Part shown: positions 17,401 to 23,816 of the stretch, one piece after another
Numbering within the stretch: the stretch's first letter is position 1
Layout of the letters: every line of letters starts with the position of its first letter
NCBI GenBank assembly: GCA_020725765.1
Contig: DYEI01000162.1
Location: forward strand, 1 to 38,546
Length of the DNA stretch: 38,546 nt
Source of the DNA: Anaerolinea sp.
GTDB taxonomy: Bacteria > Chloroflexota > Anaerolineae > SpSt-313
Reading direction: 5' to 3'
Notes under the pieces: model-generated
The model's input: the letters and a program-made list of their open reading frames with translations, nothing else
Database searches by the model: none
What the model was told of the DNA's origin: nothing
Position numbers and translations under genes: made by a program

Positions 17401-18713
17401 GCATCGAGAGGCGCGTGGGGTGGCGGGCGTGCGTGCAGGCGATGGCCCTCGTGGCCCTGGCGGGCGCGCTGTACGCGCCCTTCTACGCCCACTATGCAGC
17501 CCCGTCAGCGTCGCCCCGGTTTGAGCCGGCGCAGACCCGTGCCCGGTACTTCCTGGTAGTGTGGGGGCTGTGGCTGGTGGCGGCGTATGGGTGGCTCGTG
17601 CCACGGTGGTGGCGCGGGAGGGATGGCGCAGGGCGAGTGTGGCGGCTGGCCTTGGGCCCGAAGGCGGCCCGGTCGCGGGCGCTGATGCGGGCACTGGGTG
17701 GCGGGGGGCTTGCGGCGGCGAGGCTCCATGTGGCACTTGCCGGCGCGGTGCTTGCGCTCACAACGCTGGCCCTCACGATCGGCGAGGCACCGATTGCACT
17801 GCTCATTGCGCCGGTGGTGCTTGGCCTTGCGCTGTGGCTGCGGCGGCGGGCTTCCATGGAAGAGCGGCTGGGTGGGCTGTTGATGGCGGCGGGGTGTGTG
17901 GTGCTGGCCGGCACCGAACTGGCCTTCCTGGCCGATTTCCTTCAGGGTGGCGAGTGGGAGCGCATGAACACCGTCTTCAAGTTCGGCATACAGGCCTGGC
18001 TGCTCCTCGCTGTGGGCCTGAGTGCCGGCCTGCCGGAGGTGCTCGACTGGGTGCGGCGGCGCGGATTCCTGCCCGGGGCCTGGGCGGTCGCCATGGTGGC
18101 GCTGGTGGCGATCAGCCTCGCCTATGTGCCGTTGGGGGTCGCGGCGCGGGTGCACGAGCGCTTTCCCGGCGGGCCTCCGCCGACGGGTACTCTGGACGGG
18201 CTGGCCTACATGCGGACCGGCGTGTACCGGTGGCCCGATGAGGAGCACCCGATCGTCCTGCGCCACGACTATGAGGCCATCGGGTGGCTCCTGGCCAACG
18301 TTCGTGGCACGCCGGTCATCGCTGAGGCTCCCCTCGGCTACTATCGCGAGGGCGGCATGCGCGTGTCCTCGTACACGGGGCTGCCGACGCTGGTCGGGGC
18401 GCACCAGTCGGAGCAGCGACCGGCCGAAGTGGTATCCGAGCGTGCCTCACAGGCCGATGCGCTCTACCGGATGGGTGACCCCGGGGCGACTCTGGCGCTG
18501 ATGCGGCAGCTCCGGGTGCAGTACGTATACTTTGGGCAGCTGGAGGAGGTGGTCTACGGGGCGGCCTCTCGGGCCAAGTTCGACGAGCTGGTGCACCGCG
18601 GCGAGTTGGAGGTGGCCTATGAGAATGAGGGGGTCAGAATCTATCGGGTTGTAGGCGTCGGGGCGAATCGGGCCAGGTGCTGCCCTTCGGGCTGCCCTGC
18701 GCCGACGGCGTGA
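11439..18713 (+). CDS. Giant tri-modular membrane protein: GT39-like module plus two DUF2298 (Chlor_Arch_YYY) modules
   Basis: Membrane protein of 2424 residues. Module 1 (about 1-665) is GT39-like, with LHPDER (Asp61-Glu62) and a soluble segment ending YDHPKVIIFEK. Modules 2 (about 665-1570) and 3 (about 1575-2424) are tandem DUF2298/YYY units. Each has NPDLW, a GGEK-x-M-acidic loop (Glu825 and Glu1726), PPYDP then AGGYINYYY (YYYFG 856-860; YYYYG 1757-1761), a conserved NEFP(Y/F)F region followed by LHAHL or LHPHM, RMNTVFK (from 1317 and 2175), and a soluble tail with RHD.EAI..L..NVRG and YTGLPT. From memory, TIGR03662 describes single-copy members and a two-copy class with an extra N-terminal region and TPR repeats; here no TPR is seen. 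Start ATG 11439 has GGAGAGAG at 11423-11430; ATG 11421 is an alternative. Function is unproven; extracytoplasmic glycosyl transfer is inferred. Confidence 0.88.
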   Translation: MQDCLERPQVESGGQGVLARLRAYVGTQQFVRLALVAILLLGASMRLTGVNWDEGTHLHPDERFLTDVTSRLGWPKSLAEYFDEARSPLNPYNRDVGMFVYGTAPIFLVKGLGLLLNKSSYWEVHLVGRVVSAGYDLLVIVLVFLIGRRLYGRWIGLLGAFLMACTVLNIQHSHFYTVENYITLMVTLAFLFAVRVMQGGGWGDWALLGASFGLAVAGKINMAMFALVIAAACLVRALSEPLPETWNAGVRVLWRRNLGPLSLLMQVNGRDDRAGRVVALQRGILRAGAGLALTLLIALVAFRVAQPYAFSGPSPFSLELSPRWLEDMRRAAAMMNGTIDMPPSHQWTDREPVWYALRNIVLWGMGLPLGLAAWLGWAVAGVELWRRRKVEHLLPLVWVTFPFLYLSIQFVKSIRYFLPFYPVLVLLGAYFIFWLWRQARRIAGAAGPAWTRMLARRAPAGAMVVAGVIVLGTFLYAEAFTNIYRRPLTRVAASRWVYENIPPGATITFEHWDDPIPQNVDGRDAGRYYNMLGTDPYWEDTPEKRDALYSWLDQADYIVLSSNRVYESIPRLPERFPLTTAYYRYLFSGDLGFRILRVFTSYPNLGPIELVDDRADETFTVYDHPKVIIFEKTAAYSSARVRELLGDIPVDRVIRLSPVQTMRSRHLLLLRQAELEAQRAGGTWSAMFNRMDLANRLPVLAWLAVTELLGLIALPIAYHAFPRLRDRGFIFAKGLGILLVSYLAWLAASLHLLPYTRLAIVAQVLLVLLVALWLARRRWSEMWAYLRREWRMLLLEEGLYLAFFGAFLLVRMGNPDLWHPARGGEKPMDLAYLNAIIKSTWFPPYDPWYAGGYINYYYFGHVLVATLIKLSGIVPTTAYNLVLPTLFALTAMGAYAVVAGLVGQAGGGGDEPTRTLDRAARFGLFGALLVTVLGNLGQVRLLTQAFQAASQLEFRSTLPGLAGLVRTLDGLLRVLAGRPLGTNPDWWFWNASRVMGAGEINEFPYFTFLYADLHAHLIALPFGLLALGLTVSLLNQCVGAARAAARSPEEPAGQGSPADMMLTKAGPTAAVGLPGRLKQWAATVQWTEWLGLTLLALVLGELRVNNTWDYPTYLLVAAGGMVIARMHGRRGPWWAEVWPVLKRLLFLALASTVLFQPFHARYGAAYTSVELWRGTRTPLGDYVVIHGVFLFILLIYALNRAFGYQARGALARSVRLTLGQPLRIGRYMRLADRLVQPGAAYQVGWLGIMALAAFSAASVMVHWWLVGLALPLLVVGMSLSLRRDLPAAEQFAAMLFSLGLVLTAAVEVVVLRGDIGRMNTVFKLYLQVWVLWGVAAAVALSALSRRWARWRPAWRESCQLGLGLLLLGAALYPLTATGAKINDRFDRSLGPGLDGTAYMQTAQYYDQDRLLELRHDLEAIRWLQDNVRGSPVILEAQTPLYRWGSRISIYTGLPTVIGWDWHQMQQRAVVPGEAILWRLDDVRRMYDTIDGDELIRLLRLYDVSYVYVGELEQAYYSPEGLAKFERLAGSLFDVVYRRGPVTIYQVRREQLGGLATRPFLLPQAGGSGKALLLSEPVDQLPVVADRGWNPLANAGPAAAVLIWWLAVCLLGWAAWPLLMGVCRGLPDRGYLLAKGAGWLIVGYLLWLGASTRALANRVPYAYAILGLLVVAGVWVARRQRRRLGALWRARRWLLLREEFLFSGAFLALVLVRLGNPDLWQPWFGGEKMMEFAYLNAILKSAHFPPYDPYFAGGYINYYYYGLYLVNVLIKLTGIVPEVAFNLAVPTFFALTVAMAFSLGHALTWRRKGRQWLWSGVAAAVGTALLANLTVLAQWVGGLVWLGGGPTEGAPGLEAMQPLLAGLARWLSGQGNLPAFDYWWEATRIIPNTINEFPFFSFLFADLHPHMMGMPFALGLLVALVALVAPGAGCGRLATQRRSDPKGWGTVGPLRGKWPLALLALIGGALGPLNTWDLPTYLGLAVVVLVWVGIERRVGWRACVQAMALVALAGALYAPFYAHYAAPSASPRFEPAQTRARYFLVVWGLWLVAAYGWLVPRWWRGRDGAGRVWRLALGPKAARSRALMRALGGGGLAAARLHVALAGAVLALTTLALTIGEAPIALLIAPVVLGLALWLRRRASMEERLGGLLMAAGCVVLAGTELAFLADFLQGGEWERMNTVFKFGIQAWLLLAVGLSAGLPEVLDWVRRRGFLPGAWAVAMVALVAISLAYVPLGVAARVHERFPGGPPPTGTLDGLAYMRTGVYRWPDEEHPIVLRHDYEAIGWLLANVRGTPVIAEAPLGYYREGGMRVSSYTGLPTLVGAHQSEQRPAEVVSERASQADALYRMGDPGATLALMRQLRVQYVYFGQLEEVVYGAASRAKFDELVHRGELEVAYENEGVRIYRVVGVGANRARCCPSGCPAPTA

Positions 18714-18743
18714 AGGCGGGCTACCACTCCTGCCGTCAGGCTG

Positions 18744-18771
18744 TTGACACTACCGGTGCTTTCCCTATAAT
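18744..18771 (+). promoter_or_regulatory. Consensus sigma-70-type promoter of the 18890-23711 genes
   Basis: TTGACA (18744-18749) and TATAAT (18766-18771) both match consensus perfectly, with 16 bp between them. Transcription should start near 18778, giving a leader of about 112 nt. ACCGGT lies in the spacer at 18752-18757. Confidence 0.85.
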
Positions 18772-18821
18772 CGGACTGCGGACTCCCGGGACGGTCGCAC
18801 CTGCAGGCCGGTGCGTGAGGT

Positions 18822-18835
18822 GCGGCTGCAGCCGC
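18822..18835. repeat. 14-bp perfect palindrome in the leader of the 18890 gene
   Basis: GCGGCTGCAGCCGC is an exact inverted repeat within the predicted 5' leader, about 44 nt after the expected transcription start and 54 nt before the ATG. It could be an operator half-site pair or a short RNA stem; with no loop it would need to breathe to form a hairpin. In GC-rich DNA a chance occurrence is possible. Confidence 0.4.
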
Positions 18836-18889
18836 GGCGAGGCCGCCCTTTGCGGTCTGCGGCGAGCGCTGGAGTGACGTGATTGCGAC

Positions 18890-20656
18890 ATGCTCAAGCT
18901 GACAGACAAGAGCCAGGCCGGCCAGGGAAGGGCGCCCGACTGGCCGGCATTGACGCTTGAGAGCCTGATCTGCGCCGTGCTGCTCGGCAGCGCGGCCTTT
19001 ATTCGCTTCTATGCCTTGGGTCGCTGGCCGCTCCTTGAGTCGGAGGCGGGTCAGGCCCTGGCTGCCTGGCGGTTCCTGCATGGCGGCGCGCCATCACCGG
19101 CAGCCGTGCCTCTCTTGTTTGACTCTGCTCTTCTTGGCTTCTTCCTCTTTGGTGCAGGCGACGCAGCAGCGCGGCTATTGCCCGCGATCCTGGGTACGGC
19201 TCTGGTGCTCCTGCCCCTCGGACTCCGGCGGCGCCTCGGTACGTGGGGGGCCCTGGCCGCGACCTTGATGCTGGCCTTCTCGCCGACGCTTGTGTTCTAC
19301 TCGCGCACGCTGGCAGGAGCCGTCCCGGGGCTGGCCGGGCTGGGGGCGATTCTCCTCGCCATTGAGTACGCCGGGCGCGGGCGCGATAGGATGGCGAGGG
19401 TCCTGGGGATGGGGGGCCTGGCGGTTGCCCTGACGTCGACCCCCTGGGCCTATTCGGCACTCCTGGCGGGGCTGGTGCTCTATGGCCTCGGCGTGGTCGC
19501 CAGGCGCCGGGGCGACCGGTGGGCCGACTGGAGCGCGCTAACGGCAAGAACGGCCTCGCTCCTCGGCGAGCGCAAGCTCTGGCTGGGTGTTGGCCTCGTA
19601 GTGGTGTTGCTGTCGACTGCCCTGCTCATGCGCCTCGGCGGCTTGCAGGCGACGGCAGATCTTCTGGCCGTCTGGGCTGCGCGCCTGCTCCCTGGCTCTG
19701 GCGGGAGGGCCTTCGGTTACCCATTGGCCATCCTTCTCTTCTACGAGACGGGCACCCTTGCGCTGGGTGTGGCGGGCGTGATTATCGGGCTGCGGCGCCG
19801 AAGCCTGTGGGCGGCCTTTCTCGGCCTCTGGGGGGGGCTGGTGCTCGTGCAGGCGACCCTCTCGGGGGCGCAGGATGGCGAGCTGGTGGCGCAGGCGGTC
19901 GTTCCGCTGGCGCTGCTTGGCGGGGTGGCCGTCGAGGACCTGGTCGAACGCCTGCGCCCCGCGCAGCCGGTGTGGGTGGGCGGGTCGCTGGCTGTGCTGT
20001 CGGTCCTGGTGGGTTTCTGGTGGCTGCAACTCGCGTCCTTCTTCAACCCGGAGGCGGTGGCGCTGCTTGGCAGCTATCTGCAGGCGGTGTGGTTCCTCTG
20101 CCTGGCGACGCCGGTGGTCATTGCAGCGGCGGGTGCGGTGCTCTGGCGCTGGGTCGGCCGCTCGGAGACCCTCTGGGCGGTGGCCCTCCTGGGATTGGGT
20201 CTCGCAGGGTGCCTGCTCGTACGCAACAGCATCAGCCTCAATCACGTCTTTGCCCGCGACCCACGCGAGCCCCTGGTGGTCTCGCCGACTTCGGTTGACG
20301 TGCGGGATATGGTTGCCTTCCTTGAGACCTGGTCTGTGCGGACGGCACTGGACCAGCACGCCCTGAGTATCGCTGTGGGTCCGGACCTGGAGCCTCTGGT
20401 GCCCTGGTACCTGCGCGATTTCGGCGCGCTGCGCCTCTCTGCTGCGCCACAGGACATGGCGGCAGCCGATGCACTGGTGACGGCGGGCGTGGTCGAAGGG
20501 TCGAGCACGGTGGGCTACGCTTCGACGACCTACCGTCTGCGCAACGTCTGTGACGCACCGTTGGCGGACGCGTACAGTGCTTTTGGGTGGTGGCTGCTGC
20601 GAGTGGGAGGCGGGGCCGTGCGGCCCGAGACCTGCCGGCTCTGGGTCAGACCCTGA
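18890..20656 (+). CDS. GT-C-like polytopic membrane protein with non-canonical acidic loop
   Basis: Membrane protein of 588 residues. The N-terminus resembles the GT39/TIGR03663 pattern: one helix (FIRFYALGRWPLLESEAGQA), then a short external loop. The usual Asp-Glu pair is replaced by Ser51-Glu52. It then has GGAPSPAAVPLLFD, and a DAAARLLPAILGTALVLLPLGLR segment that aligns by eye with the second and third helices of the neighbouring TIGR03663-type protein (GRLSAALFSIGSVILILYLR). About ten further hydrophobic segments run to residue 450, and a soluble tail of about 140 residues ends the protein. ATG 18890 is the only sensible start; GGAG at 18871-18874 is rather far upstream. It stops 16 nt before the TIGR03663-type gene, so the two are probably made together and may form a complex, with this one a divergent or inactive partner. 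Confidence 0.7.
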   Translation: MLKLTDKSQAGQGRAPDWPALTLESLICAVLLGSAAFIRFYALGRWPLLESEAGQALAAWRFLHGGAPSPAAVPLLFDSALLGFFLFGAGDAAARLLPAILGTALVLLPLGLRRRLGTWGALAATLMLAFSPTLVFYSRTLAGAVPGLAGLGAILLAIEYAGRGRDRMARVLGMGGLAVALTSTPWAYSALLAGLVLYGLGVVARRRGDRWADWSALTARTASLLGERKLWLGVGLVVVLLSTALLMRLGGLQATADLLAVWAARLLPGSGGRAFGYPLAILLFYETGTLALGVAGVIIGLRRRSLWAAFLGLWGGLVLVQATLSGAQDGELVAQAVVPLALLGGVAVEDLVERLRPAQPVWVGGSLAVLSVLVGFWWLQLASFFNPEAVALLGSYLQAVWFLCLATPVVIAAAGAVLWRWVGRSETLWAVALLGLGLAGCLLVRNSISLNHVFARDPREPLVVSPTSVDVRDMVAFLETWSVRTALDQHALSIAVGPDLEPLVPWYLRDFGALRLSAAPQDMAAADALVTAGVVEGSSTVGYASTTYRLRNVCDAPLADAYSAFGWWLLRVGGGAVRPETCRLWVRP

Positions 20657-20672
20657 AGGAGACAGGTTCGGC

Positions 20673-23600
20673 ATGCAAGACGTCGCTCCCGAGTCGCGGA
20701 AAGACTCGTTCCTGAGGCGGCCCATCTCGACCTGGCTGCGTCTCGACGGTTGGATGCTGGTCGCAGCGCTCATCGTGCTGGCGGCCGTTGTGACGCGGCT
20801 CTGGGACCTGGGGGCGCGCTCCTACAACCATGACGAATCGATCCACGCCTGGGAATCGTGGAAGCTGTATACCGGGCAGGGCTATATTCACAACCCGATC
20901 TACCATGGCCCTTTCCTGTACCATGTCACGGCCTTTATCTACTTCCTGTTCGGGGATAGCGACTACACCGGGCGCCTGTCGGCGGCGCTCTTTAGCATCG
21001 GGAGCGTCATCCTCATCCTGTACCTCCGGCCATGGCTGGGGAGGAAAGGGAGCCTGGTGGCAGCGGCGCTTGCTGTGATCTCCCCCGCTCTGCTCTACTA
21101 CGGCCGCTTTATCCGGCACGACGTCTACTCGGTGTTCTTCACCCTGCTCATGCTCCTCGGAATTCTCAACTATCTCGAGAAGCGCGAGGACCGGTATCTC
21201 TACCTGACCGTGCTGGGGCAGGCGCTTTACTTCTCGAACATGGAGACGGCGTTCATCCAGACGTTCGTCTTCTGGACCTTCCTTGCGGTGCTGTTCCTGG
21301 CGCGGTGGCTGCCGAATCGTTCGCGCTCGTGGCGCGAGTTTCCCGAGTTCGACTTGCTGATCGTGATGGGGGCCCTGGTGCTGCCGCTGGCCTCTCCGCT
21401 GGGGATCAAGCTCGCGGGCACAGTGCTCAAGGATGCACGGTTTGACCCGATCGCCTATGAGAGCGTCGACAGCATCATCCGCTCGGCGATCATCTGGGGG
21501 CTGTGCTTCCTGGGGTCAATGGTGGTGGGGCTGTGGTGGGACCGGCGACGGTGGCTGGTCTCGGCGGGCCTGTACTATGCCATCTACATCGTGCTCTTTA
21601 CGACCTTTTTCACCAATGGGCGAGGCATTGCCACCGGGCAGGTTGGGTCATTGGGGTACTGGCTGTCTCAGCAGACGGTGCGGCGTGGCCAACAGCCGTG
21701 GTTCTACTACCTGATACTCCTGCCGATGTACGAGTACCTGCCACTCACTTTCGGGGTGCTGGGCGGGGCCTACTATCTGCTGCGGCGGCGCCCGGTGCCT
21801 GTGCTTGAGGGCGGATCGGAGAGGGCCGCGGAGCGAGTTGCCCCCTTTGTGCCTCTGGTCATGTTCTGGGCGGTGGGGAACCTCGCCATCTTTAGCTGGG
21901 GCGGCGAAAAGATGCCCTGGCTGCTCGTGCACCTGACGCTGCCTCTCGTCCTGCTCACCGCATGGTTCACGAATCGGCTGCTGGATGCCGATTGGCGGGA
22001 GCTGTGGCAGCGGGGCGCCGGGTGGGTGGCGTTGCTCCTGCCGCTGGCCGTGGTGGCCCTCGCCGGGACGCTCTCCTCGCGGCCTTTCACCGGCACGTCG
22101 ACCGCCAGCCTAAACGCGACCATGGCGTGGCTGGCGGCGTTCGCCCTGCTCCTGATTGTGGGCTACCCCCTGACCCAGTTCGTGGCACAGCTCGGCTGGC
22201 GAGACAGCGCGCGGGTTGCTCTGCTGGTGGCCTTTGTGGTGCTCGGGACCTTTACCGTGCACCACGCGTTCATGGCCGTGTACAAGTATGGGGACGTCGC
22301 GGTCGAGACTCTGACCTACGCCCAGGCCTCGCCCGACGAGCCGATGGTGATGCGCGAGCTCGAATCCATGTCCCGCCGGCTGACGAGCGAGAGGGACCTG
22401 AAGGTGGCCTACGACGATGAGTCGAGCTGGCCCTTTGTGTGGTACTTCCGCAACTGGCCGAACGCCCGGTACTTTGGCAAGGCACCCAGCGGTCCGCTCG
22501 ATGCGGCCGTGGTCATCGTGGGCCCGGGCAATGAGGCGGCGGTCAAGCCGTTCCTGGGCAATGCCTATTACCGGCGGCAGTACCGGCTCATCTGGTGGCC
22601 GCTGGAGGACTACAAGTCGCTCACCCCTCAAAAGCTCTGGCAGTACGTGGTAGACCCGGCGAAGCGCAAGAGCCTGTGGGACATCCTCATGTACCGCAAG
22701 TACGACACCCCGCTCGCGGGCTGGCCGCTGGTACACAACTTTATCATGTATGTGCGGAAAGACATCGCCGCCCAGGTCTGGGACTATGGCCCGGAGGTTG
22801 GGGCCGCCCAGTCCGAGCCGGTGGAAGATCCGTACATCGCCCGCTACCGGTCGCTCACGGCTGCGGCGAGCCTTGGCGGTCCGGCTGAGCTGGCGGATCC
22901 GAAGGGGATGGCCGTTGGTCCCGATGGGCGGCTGTTCGTCGCCGATGGCAAGGGGAGTCGCATCGCGGTCTACGCCAATGGGCAGCTTGTAGCCCAGTGG
23001 GGGAGCCAGGGGTCCGGGCCGGGGCAGTTCAACGAGCCCTGGGGGGTCGCGGTTGGGCCGGATGGGGCGGTCTATGTGGCCGATACCTGGAACCATCGCA
23101 TCCAAAAGCTGGATGGCGAGGGCCGCTTTGTGTCCTCGTGGGGCACCTTTGGCGATACGCAAGGGCGGGCCAGCGGCGAGTCAGACCTGTTCTACGGCCC
23201 TCGCGATGTGGCCGTCGACGCGGAGGGCAATGTCTGGGTGACGGACACAGGCAACAAGCGGGTGTGCAAGTTTGACCCCAATGGCCGGCCGCTTGCGCAG
23301 TATGGCGGCGCGGGCGTGGGCGAGGGGCAGTTCCTCGAGCCGGTTGGCATCGCCATCGATGGCGAGGGCAACATCTATATAGCAGACACGTGGAACCGAC
23401 GCATCCAGGTCTTTGACCGTAACTTTACATATCTGCGCCAGTGGTCGGTGATGGGGTGGGAGGGCCAGTCGGTGGTGAACAAGCCCTTCCTCGCCGTTGA
23501 CAGCGGCGGCAATGTCTACGCCACCGACCCGGAGGCGCACCGGGTGATCAAGTTCTCCAAGAGCGGGGAAGTGCTGGCCGTCTGGGGCAGGCGTGGCATG

Positions 23601-23711
23601 GACATGGGCTCCTTTGAGTTGCCGACCGGTGTGACCGTGGACGCGCAGGGGCGCGTGCTCGTCTCAGACAGTGGCAACGGGCGCGTGCTCCTGTTCGGAC
23701 CTGTCCTCTAG
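20673..23711 (+). CDS. TIGR03663-type membrane protein fused to a six-repeat NHL beta-propeller
   Basis: Protein of 1012 residues. The N-terminal half (about 1-530) is polytopic and carries the TIGR03663 hallmarks near the start: NHDESIHAW (Asp54-Glu55) and YHGP (His78-Gly79-Pro80), related to GT39 transferases. A soluble stretch (about 540-735) follows. Residues about 741-1012 hold six NHL-like repeats, each with (G/A)-(V/I)-A-(V/I)-x-x-x-G, then (V/I)-x-(V/A)-(A/T)-D-(T/S)-x-N-x-R-(I/V) and a W or Y-G turn, consistent with one closed six-bladed propeller, presumably outside the cell. TIGR03663 members are often encoded near TIGR03662 members, as here. Start ATG 20673 has AAGGAG at 20656-20661; a longer open frame to 20550 overlaps the previous gene and is not used. 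The propeller probably binds protein or glycan; inferred. Confidence 0.88.
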   Translation: MQDVAPESRKDSFLRRPISTWLRLDGWMLVAALIVLAAVVTRLWDLGARSYNHDESIHAWESWKLYTGQGYIHNPIYHGPFLYHVTAFIYFLFGDSDYTGRLSAALFSIGSVILILYLRPWLGRKGSLVAAALAVISPALLYYGRFIRHDVYSVFFTLLMLLGILNYLEKREDRYLYLTVLGQALYFSNMETAFIQTFVFWTFLAVLFLARWLPNRSRSWREFPEFDLLIVMGALVLPLASPLGIKLAGTVLKDARFDPIAYESVDSIIRSAIIWGLCFLGSMVVGLWWDRRRWLVSAGLYYAIYIVLFTTFFTNGRGIATGQVGSLGYWLSQQTVRRGQQPWFYYLILLPMYEYLPLTFGVLGGAYYLLRRRPVPVLEGGSERAAERVAPFVPLVMFWAVGNLAIFSWGGEKMPWLLVHLTLPLVLLTAWFTNRLLDADWRELWQRGAGWVALLLPLAVVALAGTLSSRPFTGTSTASLNATMAWLAAFALLLIVGYPLTQFVAQLGWRDSARVALLVAFVVLGTFTVHHAFMAVYKYGDVAVETLTYAQASPDEPMVMRELESMSRRLTSERDLKVAYDDESSWPFVWYFRNWPNARYFGKAPSGPLDAAVVIVGPGNEAAVKPFLGNAYYRRQYRLIWWPLEDYKSLTPQKLWQYVVDPAKRKSLWDILMYRKYDTPLAGWPLVHNFIMYVRKDIAAQVWDYGPEVGAAQSEPVEDPYIARYRSLTAAASLGGPAELADPKGMAVGPDGRLFVADGKGSRIAVYANGQLVAQWGSQGSGPGQFNEPWGVAVGPDGAVYVADTWNHRIQKLDGEGRFVSSWGTFGDTQGRASGESDLFYGPRDVAVDAEGNVWVTDTGNKRVCKFDPNGRPLAQYGGAGVGEGQFLEPVGIAIDGEGNIYIADTWNRRIQVFDRNFTYLRQWSVMGWEGQSVVNKPFLAVDSGGNVYATDPEAHRVIKFSKSGEVLAVWGRRGMDMGSFELPTGVTVDAQGRVLVSDSGNGRVLLFGPVL

Positions 23712-23722
23712 CGCGGATGCGC

Positions 23723-23742
23723 CTCCCCGCGCGTCGGGGGGA
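23723..23742. other. GC-rich hairpin between the NHL gene and sucC
   Basis: CTCCCC and GGGGAG (6 bp) enclose an eight-base loop, 11 nt after the NHL gene stop. No T-run follows, so it is not a classical terminator. No promoter is apparent in the remaining 75 nt before sucC. Confidence 0.4.
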
Positions 23743-23816
23743 GCGGGGGCCGATCCGGTGGCGGGGCGTGCGGCCTGCGGCGCCTGCCTGGTGTTGGTGC
23801 CACAAGGGGGTGGACG

